NCBI GenBank assembly: GCA_030295235.1
Contig: AP026146.1
Coordinates: forward strand, 620,001 to 684,000
Length of the DNA stretch: 64,000 nt
Source: Fistulifera solaris
Lineage: Eukaryota; Bacillariophyta; Bacillariophyceae; Naviculales; Stauroneidaceae
Direction of reading: 5' to 3'
Shown one piece after another: positions 10,466 through 21,890 of the stretch (the first letter of the stretch is position 1; each line of letters starts with the position of its first letter). A program made the translations under genes and the position numbers. Under the pieces are notes generated by a model. That model made no database searches. It had not been told where the DNA came from and saw nothing but the letters and a program-made list of their open reading frames with translations.

Positions 10466-12473
10466 CTATTCGCAGTCGGTTGTGTCGTTCAACCACCTCA
10501 AGATTGCTTCTTCGACTTGTATAGCATAAGCCTTGACATCCGCTATGGCCGCATCATCCTCGGCCCGATCATGAGCTTGTTTGTAGCCAGGAACAATTTG
10601 AACTCCGCGTTGATCATCGCGTCGTTTGCTTTGATACACACGATGGGCGTAGTCCTGTTCTAGTTGAATCAAGGTCCTTAAGTGATTTTCGAGCCACTCA
10701 TTTTCAGAAATTAAATCGTCCAGAGGAAACTCGGTTTGTAGGAAGAACCTTTGTATAGTCCAATCATCGACAGTCGTTTCCCATGGACACGGTGGCCATT
10801 CCACATTACTTGTGTTGACGAGTTCCGGTGGCATGATCGAGGACGCTAACTCCAACTCCCATAGATTCGTGCCGTTTCGTCGAAGTCCACTATCAACAAG
10901 AAATCGCCATAAACCTCGCAACGCAAACATTTGAATGCAATTCGTGTACGCTTCCACACCGGCCAAACGTCCTTTTTCGGACAATCGATTGGCACCTAAA
11001 CCAGGAATTTCGGTTTCCGAATAAATGGACCCCGATGATGCTGGCGATAGCAATGCTTGTCGCGCGTGCCAACAGAGACTGAGCGTTTCCGCGCGCAGGA
11101 TCTTCCACCCCGTATAATCCCAATGCCGTTGGGCTTTCCGACGCGTGGCATATTTGGCTTCATTCCGCGCCAGTGTGTAAGGCGAACTCCGCAACAACCA
11201 CCCCGGCAGAATATCGTTGCCTTCTCCGCTCGCAACAATCAATGAAAAGGGCATGGTCACACGTTGGGGCGACAGAGTAGTCCCGGCTGCTACCAACGTA
11301 TAAGGCGCGGAAGAAAGATCGACTGGGAATTTAATGGCCGTCGACAATCCCCAAAAGACACCTTCTCCCGCCGTACATTCCTGATCGGGCAATCGGCCAG
11401 TATGATTCGAACCAACGTTGGCACCATATCCGACATTCCCCCCGTCCCAGTGGCCACAGACATCCGATTAATAGTGATTGATGATGAGCGTTGGTGTTGG
11501 GTCCGACGATCGACGCATGGACTTCTCCCGCCGATACATGTACGTCGGGACCGAGAATCGTCGAAACGACCAAACTGTGCGGACCGGCTTGCGCTTCTTC
11601 CATAAGCAACGTGTCCGTGACCGAGGAATGATCTACAATGGAGGCATTCCATTGCAACATGACATTGTGAACCGTGGATCCCGAAGCGATCTTTGCTTGG
11701 GGCAACAAAATGGCATTCGAAATAGAAGTAGCACCTTGTATAGACGCGTGCGGGTGCAAATAAATGGATTGAAGTGTTGGTGTATCTCGCACCAAGGCAT
11801 GTTTGTCAACAATATTCATATGAATCATCCCGGATGGATGTGTCGTCGTATGCAAAGCCGAGGCTTTCATTTGCTGCACGACGTCTGGCATATCAACTTC
11901 GGGATGTACAGTAATAGGCCGTCCTCCTCCTCGTTCGGCACCGACGGTAATCGTCATGAGACCTAAATGATCATTGGAAGACCAATCGATGGTTCCGCAA
12001 TTGATGATGGTCGCAAAAGGACCAATATAAGTGTTGCAAATGGATGTATTGCGATATACTTTGGCTCGCAAATCAATGATGGAATTCGAAATCAACAAGT
12101 TAGAGTGCAAACCGGGAGGTAGTTTCTTTAAAATACACGTCGAAATTTCCGCTGAGTCATCTTCCTCGTCTCCTAAAACTAGTATAACAGTAGCAGCAAA
12201 TCGAGTCTCCTTGATGGCATGAGACAGACTGATTGCGTGACTTTCGTTGATTGTTGCCGCCGATGTCACCAAACGCACATGATTCCAATCTTCACACGAA
12301 CAGGACTGCTGTTGCAGTGCATCAATTTCGTTCGGAAATAATCCGCGCATTGATTGTTGCTCCGAGACGCTTTGATTGGTCGAAGAGGACCTGGCGAGTG
12401 CAAGCCACTCTTGACACGCTGCGATGCGTGTCGTTCGTTCCTTTCCGCTTTGCAGAAAATCGGGATGTGTCAT
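10466..12473 (-). CDS. DUF4954-type protein with left-handed beta-helix (hexapeptide) repeats
   Basis: About 668 aa after correction. The middle shows hexapeptide-repeat periodicity of a left-handed beta-helix (LLISNSIIDLRAKVYRNTS, SICNTYIGPFATIINCGTID, SISNAILLPQAKIASGSTV), as in nucleotidyltransferase-like sugar proteins. The region after the break reads NVGYGANVGSNHTGRLPDQE, then GEGVFWGLSTAIKFP and LSPQRVTMPFSLI, motifs typical of DUF4954 proteins best known from Bacteroidetes. The frame breaks at the C6 run 11438-11443; one base fewer restores it. The C-terminus is helical. Function unknown; sugar-nucleotide chemistry is only a guess from the fold. Its stop is 76 bp from that of EB1. Confidence 0.75.
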
Positions 12474-12805
12474 TTTTCAAGTCGTCTTCTTTCGAATGAA
12501 ATAAAACGAAATAACCAGAAGGTCAGAAGGAAAATTGTTTGAATGAACTTTCTCGTCTTTTCAATGACTTTTCTTGGAAGTTATGGATGTGCCGCAATAA
12601 AAATGCGAAGGTTGACGATAAATAGTTTATGACTCTATGATAAGTAGTACCGACAAATGTCGCACAATCATTTTTACTAGAGAGGTGTCGAACTTTTTCT
12701 TACAATGCAAGTATTTTTTTCTTCTTTGCGCGTGTAGTTTCATTAGTCGATAGATTCAACAAACAAACAAACAAATGCATGCCCCTGTCATTCATACAAC
12801 AAGAA
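12474..12805. other. intergenic region, DUF924 3' end to DUF4954 start
   Basis: Probably the DUF4954 promoter and DUF924 3' UTR. A short AAAC microsatellite lies near 12758-12776. Nothing else is recognised. Confidence 0.35.
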
Positions 12806-13708
12806 CTACTTGGTCTTTTCTGATGCAGCCGCCGCCATTTGACTTTTGGCCCACATAGGCAAATTCTCCACATCCTTCAACCACATGTCTTCTTCCGGAG
12901 TATTCGTACGTCCATTGACGAAATTACGATGCGGATAACGACCGAAGCGTTCAATGACTTGGGAATGATCCAATGCCATTTGACGTTGAATCTTCCACAT
13001 GTTTGCAAATTGGGGTGGTGACATGGCTTCGACCTTTTCCATAACTTTCAAAATGGTCGCATGATCATCCAACGATTCCGAATGCATAAATGCGGTATTC
13101 AAAAAGACGGTATACGGCAAATAAATTTCACCGTCAGCATGACTATTGCCGTCGTTTGACAAGAACAAATCGGCCACTTGCCGAGCGCGTTGCAACGCGA
13201 CGGGATCGTAAGCGAATGCCTCCAAACTCCCACGGAAACAATTGCGAGAAAGTTGATCGCATAGAATGATTTCACTCATATAATCATCAATGCGACTCGT
13301 CGTGAGAGGCTGCGCGGTTTGCATGGATTCGTTGAGAAGGAAGGTTCCCTTCCCGGCGGCACGAATCGCTTCGGTAAAGGTCGATTGACACAACTGATCG
13401 TATTCGGGAAATCCTTTCCACCACAAATCATTCATGGCTTGAAGACAGTGTCCCTGTCGAAGACCAGTTTCGATCGATTCGGGGTCTTGCAAGTTGACAC
13501 CAAAAAAGAACGATAAGACCGATTCGGGTGTCATGGGATTCTGCACGGCGGCTTGAATAAACGGTTTGCCGACAAATTCAGCAAACGAAAGAGGTTGTGT
13601 CATATTGCTAGTCGTCGTAGAAATAGGAGGATGAGTCGAAGATGCAGTTCGGATACTGTTGTGAGGACAAAAACGCAATGAAGCAAGACGGAAAAATCGA
13701 AAGATCAT
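12806..13708 (-). CDS. DUF924 family protein
   Basis: The gene is an intact 300-aa ORF. The DUF924 hallmarks are visible: ESVLSFFFG near the start, SEIILCDQLSRNCFRG in the middle, and FGRYPHRN followed by TPEEDMWL near the C-terminus. This family has an all-helical TPR-like fold and no established biochemical role. The first 35 residues are basic and Ser/Thr-rich (FRLASLRFCPHNSIRTAS), resembling a mitochondrial presequence; an internal Met at residue 36 could start a cytosolic form. Confidence 0.85.
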   Translation of the reverse strand: MIFRFFRLASLRFCPHNSIRTASSTHPPISTTTSNMTQPLSFAEFVGKPFIQAAVQNPMTPESVLSFFFGVNLQDPESIETGLRQGHCLQAMNDLWWKGFPEYDQLCQSTFTEAIRAAGKGTFLLNESMQTAQPLTTSRIDDYMSEIILCDQLSRNCFRGSLEAFAYDPVALQRARQVADLFLSNDGNSHADGEIYLPYTVFLNTAFMHSESLDDHATILKVMEKVEAMSPPQFANMWKIQRQMALDHSQVIERFGRYPHRNFVNGRTNTPEEDMWLKDVENLPMWAKSQMAAAASEKTK

Positions 13709-14397
13709 ACACTTTTTTCTCTCTCCTGTTAGAAGCAGTCGCTCCTCTTTTTATCAGTAATAAGATGAATGATCGTTTGCAAAGAAGAAGGTGAATGATC
13801 GCCGTCGATGTTTGACACAACTCCGTATTTCATCAGAAGCCAAACCACAAGGAACAAAATCGAAGTCGGCGACGGCGTAAAAAGATCGCGCGACCCACTC
13901 ATGACTGAAATTCTGTCTTGCGAGGAAAAGGTCGCCTACACTAGAGTGTATAGTATTCGAGAGACAAAGATCTGTCGCGCGGCATAGCGAGATGATGATT
14001 CAGCGTTGCATCACAAAAATGGCTAGAGATTGATGAATTGTGATAAGACCAGATACCAGATGTGTAGTTGACAAGGTTAATTGAACGACAGCAAGGTTTA
14101 CGAGCAAGTTGGCTTGGAACTAAGTCAACTATTCGTGACTGCATGCAGTCGTGGTTTGGTTCCGTCGGCATAGGTCGAGGCCAAGTTGAGGCTATGGTAC
14201 TTCTCCGGGTGAAATACTCACCTCTAGGTTCTTTGACGTAACTGACAGTAGTCGTATCACAGAACTGGTTAAGAATATATGAAAACTTGATAATGACGGT
14301 TGTAGCTTACCAAGTAAACGAAACAATGGAATTTTTCACGAGCAAGCTAGCTCGGAGAAAAATTGCAATTCACCTTTTCGAGCTCTTGTTTCAAGCA
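13709..14397. other. intergenic region, no gene seen
   Basis: Lies between the DUF924 start and the sulfotransferase 3' end, both on the minus strand. I see only short fortuitous frames and no RNA gene signature. Confidence 0.35.
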
Positions 14398-15465
14398 TTA
14401 GGCTCGCTTTGTTTTTTCAAATCCCGTCGCTGCACTCGTTATCATAGCTACTCCGCATCGCGCGATACGATACGCCAAATACGACTGTAACGCAATCCAC
14501 ACTGGCAAGCCAGCGGCAACCACATCCATGACCCAACGGACTGTCTGCAAGCTGCTACGATCATTGACATTCGGAAAATCGTGCTGCCGCAATTCAGCGT
14601 TATCAACACCGAGAAATTGTAGCAAAGGAGCCCAACCTTGTTTCACATTAAACAGCAACAGTCGATCAGGAGGAAGCGTCTCCTGACATCGTTTTTGAAA
14701 ATCCCGGTGCAACGCAATCCATCGTTCTTTCTGACCTGGATCATCTACAATGGCCGGATGATGCAATATCTCAAACCACGGCAATGGACGATAGATGTGT
14801 TCCGGATAATGCGAGTGAGTGCGAGGGAAATCTTCCAAAATGGTCAACAGCTGCTCGGGGAAATCAAAATTTCCAATGAGCCATTTCCATGGCCGACAAA
14901 TTAAATGACCCATCAAGTGTGTGATATCCGACCATGATTCAAACCACTTCTCTTCATTGTCGCGAATGGTAAAGAGTACTTTAGCATTGGGCCGCAATTC
15001 CGCCAAGGGCAAAGCAAATAAATTGACGGGGAAATCCAGTGTCGCAGTATATCCTTCCGCCTCAATATCTTTGAGTAAACTTTCTAGTTCGGTGAGATTA
15101 TGATGCTGCTTGTAGTCTTCTGCCGCTCGCAACCATCGAGGAATGTGTTCACTGTGTTCTAACATAGAGCGCGTGTCGTAGACTTTGTGACCCAAGATTT
15201 TGAGTGCTTCTTCCGTCGACTTTGTACCCGACCGAGCAAACCCGGCTCCCAAAACTTGCATGCCATTGGTCGCTGAATCATCATCAATGTGAGAACTGTG
15301 TTTGCGTCGAACGAAATCCAATACAAATTCAAAAGCACCGGCGAGTTTGCTATTGCTGCGTGATTGTTGTTGTTGCTGCGCCGCGACGGCGAGAACGCCG
15401 AGACAACAACTGCCGACTAGTAAAACTGTTGTGGTGTAACTGCTCTTCCAAGAATGACAATTCAT
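14398..15465 (-). CDS. membrane-anchored sulfotransferase-family protein
   Basis: The gene is an intact 355-aa ORF. A hydrophobic N-terminus (VLLVGSCCLGVLAVAA) and a C-terminal hydrophobic helix suggest a Golgi or ER membrane enzyme. The PAPS-binding P-loop is VLGAGFARSGTKSTEEALK (about residues 71-89), and the 3'-phosphate-binding motif is VLFTIRDNEEKWFESW. FNVKQGWAPLLQFLGV and FPNVND match the C-terminal region of the family. Such enzymes transfer sulfate from PAPS to glycans or small molecules; the acceptor cannot be predicted. It diverges from the bicupin gene. Confidence 0.82.
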   Translation of the reverse strand: MNCHSWKSSYTTTVLLVGSCCLGVLAVAAQQQQQSRSNSKLAGAFEFVLDFVRRKHSSHIDDDSATNGMQVLGAGFARSGTKSTEEALKILGHKVYDTRSMLEHSEHIPRWLRAAEDYKQHHNLTELESLLKDIEAEGYTATLDFPVNLFALPLAELRPNAKVLFTIRDNEEKWFESWSDITHLMGHLICRPWKWLIGNFDFPEQLLTILEDFPRTHSHYPEHIYRPLPWFEILHHPAIVDDPGQKERWIALHRDFQKRCQETLPPDRLLLFNVKQGWAPLLQFLGVDNAELRQHDFPNVNDRSSLQTVRWVMDVVAAGLPVWIALQSYLAYRIARCGVAMITSAATGFEKTKRA

Positions 15466-15996
15466 TGTGGATGTTTATTCATTCATCGAGACCTGTGAAT
15501 TGAAGGAAGAATGATTATTATTTTTACTCGGAGTACTGTACCGGTACTGTACAATTAGTTGGCTTCAGCATTCATTCGTCCGGTAAAATGCGCGGTGTGC
15601 GCGGTGGCCGAAAGTTCCGGTTCTGAAGCACGTTCTATACTTTTGCTGTGAAAGTAGGTGATGTTCTTGGAAGTTCCGCAAATAGAACGTTTGAGTGCCG
15701 CTTTGGACCCACGTCATCTGTGACGTTTGACATACGACGCACGTACGTGTGTGTCGCACGAGGAATGAAACAATACTAGAGATGCCCATCAATAACACAA
15801 AAATGAAACCGATGAGCAGCGATGAGATGAATGACGATACCTGGTAGTTTGTAGATCAGTAGAGACATTTTTTTATACAAAACGAGTTCAAGTAATTCAA
15901 ACTCACAACGCTGAAAGTAAAGCTGCTGTCATTTGGTTGTTGATTGTTTTCATTCCCCTTTCAAGCAGTCTTCGTTAACTTACAGCGGATCGCACC
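15466..15996. promoter_or_regulatory. divergent intergenic region with TACTCGGAGTACT palindrome
   Basis: It lies between the sulfotransferase (-) and bicupin (+) starts. It contains TACTCGGAGTACT at about 15525-15537, followed by a GTACCGGTAC-like palindrome. No gene is seen. Confidence 0.4.
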
Positions 15997-17078
15997 ATGA
16001 TGACGATGATGCACATCACAACGTCCTTCATCTTTGCCGCGTTGCTGCAGATGACTTGTCACAAGGTCGTCGGGGCGTTTGTTCCTCAGAAATATCAACA
16101 TTCGACCTTATCACACCACATGGCCGCCTTAAATGATTATCTTTCCTCGCTTTCTTCCCCTTCTTTTCAACATCCGCGGTGCTAGTGTCTCATTCGTCAT
16201 CCGTCGCACCCACCCCATCAGTTACTCGTAAGTCTGATGCCTTCCAAAGAAAACAAGCTAATCTTTTATATCATTCGTAACTGACTCACTCTATCTTATC
16301 ATCCTCTCGTTTTCTTTTTTTTCACGCGATAACAGCCAGTCCAACAGAAACGTCGTATTTTGCACACGCCCCGCTCTCGTTTTTCGCTCTCGATCAATTG
16401 AAAACTAAAGGACCGCGGGCCAATGCCGATGTCGGTCAACCGTGGGATGCGAGTCGATCCTTCTTTGATCAAGATATCATTGCATCGGGGAGTTGGTGGT
16501 GTGCCGAAGGTGGATGGCCGTCTCCAAAACAGCGCACGACGACCGAAATCTTTCATGTGTTGCAGGGACACGGATGTTTGACAGATGTGGACGGTACGCG
16601 ACATTACTTTGGTCCCGGTGATACAGTGATTTTGCCCAAGGGATGGAGTGGACGATGGGATGTTTTGGAAGCGATTCATAAAGTATGGTTTGTGCACGAG
16701 CATCCCCACATAGAAGAGTCGTCTCAACCCATTCGGGTACAAATTGTGCCGTATCACATGGCGTCTCCGCAGTATTTGGTACACAAGGGTGTACGACCAG
16801 ATGCGACTCACGGATCACCCAGTACCTCTTCGAGTGTATTGTACGATGTGGGGCCGACCGAAGTAGGCTTTTGGACGTGTACCCCGGGATCGTTTCCGTG
16901 CAAAAGTCGTTCTACTACGGAATGTTTTCATGTCCTGGAGGGATTGTTCTTTTTGACCAACGACGCGGATGGTACGGCGCAACGATGTCAAGCGGGTGAC
17001 ACGGTGGTATTACCGAAAGGTTGGTCGGGACATTGGGATGTGATTGAAACTGTCAAGAAACTATGGGTGGTGGTATGA
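15997..17078 (+). CDS. plastid-targeted bicupin (DUF861/EutQ-like cupin pair)
   Basis: Two successive small cupin domains are visible: GHGCLTDVDGTRHYFGPGDTVILPKGWSGRWDV and, near the C-terminus, LTNDADGTAQRCQAGD with VVLPKGWSGHWDV. Both repeats end in the same PKGWSG-WDV signature typical of DUF861 cupins. The N-terminus is a signal peptide ending VVGAFVPQ, an Ala-Phe-type junction expected for import into the complex plastid, followed by a Ser/Thr-rich transit region. A 108-bp intron (16228-16335) splits the transit region. A missing base in the T4 run at 16164-16167 is needed before the donor; then the phases fit exactly. The substrate is unknown. Confidence 0.72.
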
Positions 17079-17671
17079 GGATGTAAGATGTTCGATAGAA
17101 GCGGGAAGTCAAAGTGAACCACCTGCTTAGGAAATATTCTAAGTTGCCTATAAGAAGATGATTTCTATTATTCAGGTGTGCCATGAGCTCGTTGATGTTT
17201 GACAGTATATGATGCAATGTTGGAAAAATACCGCAGAGGAATAGAAAGGCCGTCGCGAACGGTCAAAATTCGTCAAGACATTGATGGATACAGCTTGATG
17301 AGTGGCTTTTAAGCTGGAGAAGTCCGTCTTCGCCATCATTTTACTCAAGTTCCTCGTCGGCATCGAAATTGGTGGCAGTTCGAGAAAGTTTTCGGTTTGA
17401 AGTTAACGTCCAAGTGATCCGGCTCCTAGTCCAATACGGATGATGCTTCGTTTTGAAGCATAATGTAAACGCCCGTTGCTTGAACTTTCGGCTACGCTAG
17501 TATTTTAGTTTGGGTAGAATATTTCACGACTGACTTTGATCGTCGGTCACGAATTCATTCATCGTCGCGTCAGAAGGGATTCGTTATGTGAGCATTATTT
17601 ATTGCGTCGTTTGTGATACGATTCATCCAATATTAGTTATTCTCATTGTTGAAACCGCAACAATTCTCATG
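17079..17671. promoter_or_regulatory. intergenic region upstream of SURF1
   Basis: No convincing gene; short fortuitous frames only. It should hold the SURF1 promoter. The SURF1 frame is open from 17588, so an earlier start is possible. Confidence 0.35.
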
Positions 17672-18477
17672 AGCAGCAGCAAAGGACTCTCGAAAGCCGG
17701 TCAAGTTTTCTTCGGAGGCCTTTGTGTCGGCACATTGGCTTGGGAACATGGCAAACGCAACGCTACTTTGAAAAGATTCGTCTCATGGAAGAACGACAGA
17801 GTGATTTACAGAAAGCACCTACTGAAACATTCAACATACAAGAAATACAACAGCAAACGAACAACTTTTGTCAACTGCAGCTTCAAGGACGTTACGATCA
17901 CCGACACGAATTTCTAGTTGGGCCGCGCGGTCCTCCTCCCGGTGCTTTGCCCGATACGGCTGGAGGAGGAGGAATCAGTTCAGCACCGCAGGGGTACTTT
18001 GTTATGACACCTTTCATACTAAAGAAAACAGGAGAAACGGTCTTAGTCAATCGAGGATGGGTCCCACGGGCCATGGTGGTACCCGACCGGCGGCAGTCTT
18101 CGTCAAACGCTTCGAGAAGTGATTTGTTGCAATGGGATCGTCCGGACACGGTTACGGACTTGGTAGTGGTTCCGGCTCGTGCCGAAACACCCAAATCGTT
18201 GTTGGTCGCACAACACGACTTTCAAGCGCAACCTCCACGACTCTTTTGGTACGATCAAGTAGCCATGCAAGCCGCAGCCGGTCTCCCCTTGCAACCACCT
18301 TCCTTAATTGTCACGGCGATACAAAACAAAAATCAATCTTCTTTGCCCTTACGACCGCCCGTCGAGCATGTGGGAGATTTCAAAGTTACACCCGCTATCC
18401 ATGTTGGTTATGCCGCCACGTGGTACGGTTTGTCGTTGGCGGGTGTGTACATGACGCGGATGCTTCTTCGGAGATGA
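17672..18477 (+). CDS. SURF1: SURF1-like cytochrome c oxidase assembly factor
   Basis: SURF1 proteins assist assembly of cytochrome c oxidase in the mitochondrial inner membrane. Family hallmarks are the first membrane helix ending in GLGTWQTQRYFEK, the central LVNRGWVPR, and the second helix after HVGYAATWYGLSLAG. One base is missing near the GG at 17737-17738; restoring it joins VFFGGLCVGTL to GLGTWQTQR, giving 268 aa. The linker is rich in Ser/Pro/Gln. A start at 17588 would add 28 residues. It converges with the next gene (132 bp between stops). Confidence 0.87.
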
Positions 18478-18609
18478 AATCGAATGCATTAACAAATAAG
18501 CAAACGCAAAATAGAATCAAGTTCTTGTGCGTATATAGTATTTATGCGTTTCTTTGCTAGCTGCGAAATATGCCCTTAGCCACGCGACGAAGAGGTATCT
18601 TCTTCCTGG

Positions 18610-19191
18610 TCACGTCCGAAGAAACAAAGATTCCAGTTCTTCCAAATCCAAATTGTATTCCATCAAGGCGAAAGCTCTTTTCCATGAGGATTTCCTTTCT
18701 TCAGGTTGATCCATGCGACCCTGAGACTTGCCGAGACGGAACAAGGTCTTAGCGACGCGTTCCGGTGGATCTTCATTTTGCGTTTGCAACAGAAGACAGG
18801 CCGTGTAGGCTTTCTTAGCGGCCGCGTAATCGTTCATCTCTTCACAGATCATGCCCAAAAAGAACTGCACTTCTGCCAATACATCGATCGGAAACATGTC
18901 GGGCCCTGCTTCCGATTTACCAACGAGGTTCACGAGCCAAATGGACACGTATTCCAGCTCGGTACGGTCCTTCCGAGTGGCCAATCCACGGAACACCAGA
19001 CCACTTTGATCGTCCGTGGTGCGAGGAATGAACCAAGTCGCCAACAACTCCAAATCGTTCCAATCGAGTGGCGCCGAAAAGGTTTCGATGAGTTTGATAA
19101 GTCGATTGGCATCACGAGAAGAACAATTATTTTTCTTGAGAGAAAATTGTTTCTCGGTCGCTCGGGAGAACCAAGACTTGGCTTTGAACAT
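18610..19191 (-). CDS. small helical-repeat (TPR-like) protein
   Basis: Intact 193-aa ORF. I do not recognise the family. The middle (LAEVQFFLGMICEEMNDYAAAKKAYTACLLL, in two parts) has the spacing of one or two TPR helices, followed by RVAKTLFRLGKSQGRMDQPEE. The N-terminus MFKAKSWFSRATEKQF is basic and amphipathic, possibly mitochondrial. The end is uncertain: a one-base change near 18630 would replace the last residues by an acidic tail. A scaffold role is only a guess. Confidence 0.6.
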   Translation of the reverse strand: MFKAKSWFSRATEKQFSLKKNNCSSRDANRLIKLIETFSAPLDWNDLELLATWFIPRTTDDQSGLVFRGLATRKDRTELEYVSIWLVNLVGKSEAGPDMFPIDVLAEVQFFLGMICEEMNDYAAAKKAYTACLLLQTQNEDPPERVAKTLFRLGKSQGRMDQPEERKSSWKRAFALMEYNLDLEELESLFLRT

Positions 19192-19663
19192 TGTGAAGAG
19201 TGAAAGAAGATGTTAAATGCAGTGAGGGGATGATACAAGACGGAAAGTTGTACCACCTGATGACAGGGGGAAGTCACAATGCAATTTGATGATCTGAACC
19301 AAGCTTCGTCAACAAACTACAGACTCCGAGCAAATTATGTGGCATGGAGATGCCTCTTTGCAGAAAGAGAGAGATTGTGAGAAGAAAAAAAAAGAACACT
19401 GGAAGGTGCACAACATCAAAAAGGCAAGATTCATAAGAGCAAAGATATAGTACTGTACTGCCTTGGGCTCAGACTCTGACTCGTCTTGATGCGAAATCTT
19501 ATAGCTTTTTACAGCGATTGCTGGTTGTGAATTCTGACGTTCTACAAGGTTGCAATGTTCAACTTGCAAGCATAATATTTCGTCTTCGAACTTTGAATTG
19601 CCGAAATGCCGATGGCCAATCACGGTGGCATCATTTTTTGATGGATGCGGCGTGCGGTGCCCT
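19192..19663. other. intergenic region left of the transposon
   Basis: No convincing gene. The promoter of the TPR-like gene should be here. The right end abuts the target-site duplication of the MULE. Confidence 0.35.
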
Positions 19664-19672
19664 CAAGAAAAA
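19664..19672. repeat. target-site duplication, left copy
   Basis: The 9-bp CAAGAAAAA immediately precedes the left terminal inverted repeat, and the same 9 bp follow the right one at 25537-25545. A 9-bp duplication is typical of Mutator-like insertions. Confidence 0.9.
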
Positions 19673-19803
19673 GGGGAGACTTCCGTTAGGTCTCCAACCA
19701 GGGTGAACCTCTTCCGATAGCTCTCCCGTTAGGAGAGACGTTAACTGACTACATTCAACTTTACAGTAGAGTACGCGCCATTGGATGTGGTACTAATTAC
19801 TTA
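19673..19803 (+). repeat. MULE left terminal inverted repeat (131 bp)
   Basis: Begins GGGGAGACTTCCGTTAGG and ends GTGGTACTAATTACTTA. It matches the reverse complement of 25406-25536 over all 131 bases as read. It contains internal short inverted pieces such as CTCCCGTTAGGAGAG. Confidence 0.95.
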
Positions 19804-19973
19804 AAGGCCTTCCATCCATCATTAGTTCTACTTAGGTCACGCACAATAACCGCACAATCGTTCGCGTTGTGCGTTTGTTCCGTTCCGACTGCCGACAAGA
19901 TGATCAGAACGCTGCATTCCTTATTGTCATAGTTGCCCTTCCGTTCCTACTGTTGCTCTTTTACAACATTAAC

Positions 19974-21890
19974 ATGTCGATCATTGAAACGAAGGGCGAC
20001 GATCATTCGTCACGATTATGCAAAAATATGGGGCACTTCCTCCAACCGGTCCGTATGATTTTGAAAAGTTTCTCTATGACAAACCGATCCCTGAGGATGA
20101 TCACGAGGAGCTTCTCCGCAGCATCGCTTTTGTGTAATGCGATCGAAAGCTCTTACGAGATGTCAGCAAGCACGGAGAAAGCCCTTGCTACGTGTGCACT
20201 TGCTGCAAAACGTTCTCACTTAAGTTCAAGGAAGAAAACGGCGAACTTCGATTGCTACGACCATCCTAGTACTAACTTCAGGCACAGTTTGTTTTGCACT
20301 CCAACAAACGACCTCCCAAAGGACTGCCGCAGAAAATCAATGATAGTGCAGAACATTCCTGCTGTTCAAGACTTCTTCAAAACATGCTTCCAGGCACCAA
20401 ACTTCGACAGTCATGCTACTCGCAAGAATCTCAACGCCGTCCTCAGGAAAGAGGGTTTCGACATCGAAGTTGGCCCGACAATGCATTCAAATCTCAAGAA
20501 ACACTTCCGTGAGGTCTACCCGAAAGGATTTGTTGATGTACAATGAGCTGTTGGCCCAGTATCTTCGGAAATATGTCGAGCTAAATCCAAATGCCTCCGT
20601 CAATTTAGAAACTGACCAGAACTCATGCTTTTTTCGGTCAACTGTGTTCATTGAGAATGCCGCGCACTTCTTTAGAAATGCCTGCATTCCTGCAATCTTT
20701 TAGACGGAACACACATCCGTATACCCGAACACGATGGAATTGGAGTCCCGATCATAGGGGTCGATGGAAATGGAAGTAACATTCCACTTGGTTTTGGGTT
20801 GATTCCCTCGGAAAACAAGCAAGGGATGATATATATCCTTCTCATGATGTATCAAGCTGGGTTCAATTTCGAAGAGTTTCCAGTATTCACTGACCGAGGA
20901 CACATTCTAGCCGCTGTCCGAGCGTTGGCAGAACATTATGGACTGGTTGTTTCCGTGAAGTATTGCTTGATTCATATTCTTCAAACATTTACCATCTATT
21001 CAATATCAATCAACGATCGGCGAGAGGGCAGAGCGGTCGGCTTGGTTTATCGCGCGCGAGATGCAAAGCGCTCCAGATGTTAACGCCTTCTTGGATGCTG
21101 CGAAGAAGCTTGTCAAAGCGCTTCCACAAATTGAAGAAAACGAAACTCTTAGTACCGGTGCGCTGAATTGTTATCTATGTTCTTGGGACAATTCATCCTA
21201 CTCATTGGACTGTGTTTGGAAATACACCGAGTCAACATGAATCTATGTGGGAGCCCCTATATTTTACCTATCTAGCTGAAGTGAATGGCTTCACAGAGAT
21301 AAGTGGAGACGTCGACGAATGGAGGTGGTTGCTCAACGATCACGTGCCAGTTGGAAACAAGTTCCCTTTATATGGTTTCTGTTCAACAAATCATGTCGAA
21401 TCGGCCCAGCAGTGGCTTCTACATCATGAAGTGAGGACTAATACCCCTCCACTAGCCATTTCTAACTTTTTGATGGCGGCTGCCGAATCTCTTCGACAAT
21501 TTCGAGATGAAATAACAACCAAATCTGCTAGGTTCCTCACCATATACTTTCGAAGCTTGCAAGATACAGGCAATGAAGATCTAGATTTTGTAATAGAGGA
21601 TGCTGAAGGATGCCCGATGGCAGTTTGAAATTCAAATTATGCAGCTGAAAAGCACAAGAAGACGGAGTATGTTACTTATGAACCCACGAGCACTCCGTCC
21701 CTGTACTGCTCCTGCAGTAGAACAGCGATGCGGGAAATCTACTGCGGCCACATCAACCTTGTTTCACGTACAAGATCCTCAACTTGGCCCTCAATCCCAC
21801 CCTCTGTGTTTTCGCAATTCTCACGAAGAGTTTGGAAAAGTTCCGACAAGTGGTGATCGTCAGCTTCCTTACAGAGTTTCTTAACAACTA
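19974..21890 (+). CDS. MULE transposase with SWIM zinc finger (frame-broken)
   Basis: Transposase of the MuDR/MULE class. From left to right: an N-terminal region with a Cys cluster (CYVCTCCKTF), a helical region (MIVQNIPAVQDFF to ELNPNASVNLETDQNSC), the catalytic segment with LDGTHIRIPEHDG (Asp codon near 20703), VDGNGSNIPLGFGLIPSEN, VFTDRGHILAAVRALAEHYG, HWTVFGNTP, STNHVESAQQWLLHHEVR, and a SWIM finger with CxC near 21707 and CxH near 21742. Several single-base breaks interrupt the frame, among them the A5 run at 20022-20026, near 20528, the T4 run at 20698-20701, around 20985-21010, near 21175 and near 21640. Start and end are approximate. Confidence 0.8.

Noticed and set aside
13709-14397. 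Search for tRNA or snRNA genes in this and other gaps
   Set aside because: I found no cloverleaf with a GTTCRA-type T-arm and no U1, U2, U5 or U6 signature by eye.
18610-18640. A frame break at the end of the 193-aa TPR-like gene
   Set aside because: A one-base change would give an acidic tail, but no family alignment supports either end, so it is not counted among the indels.
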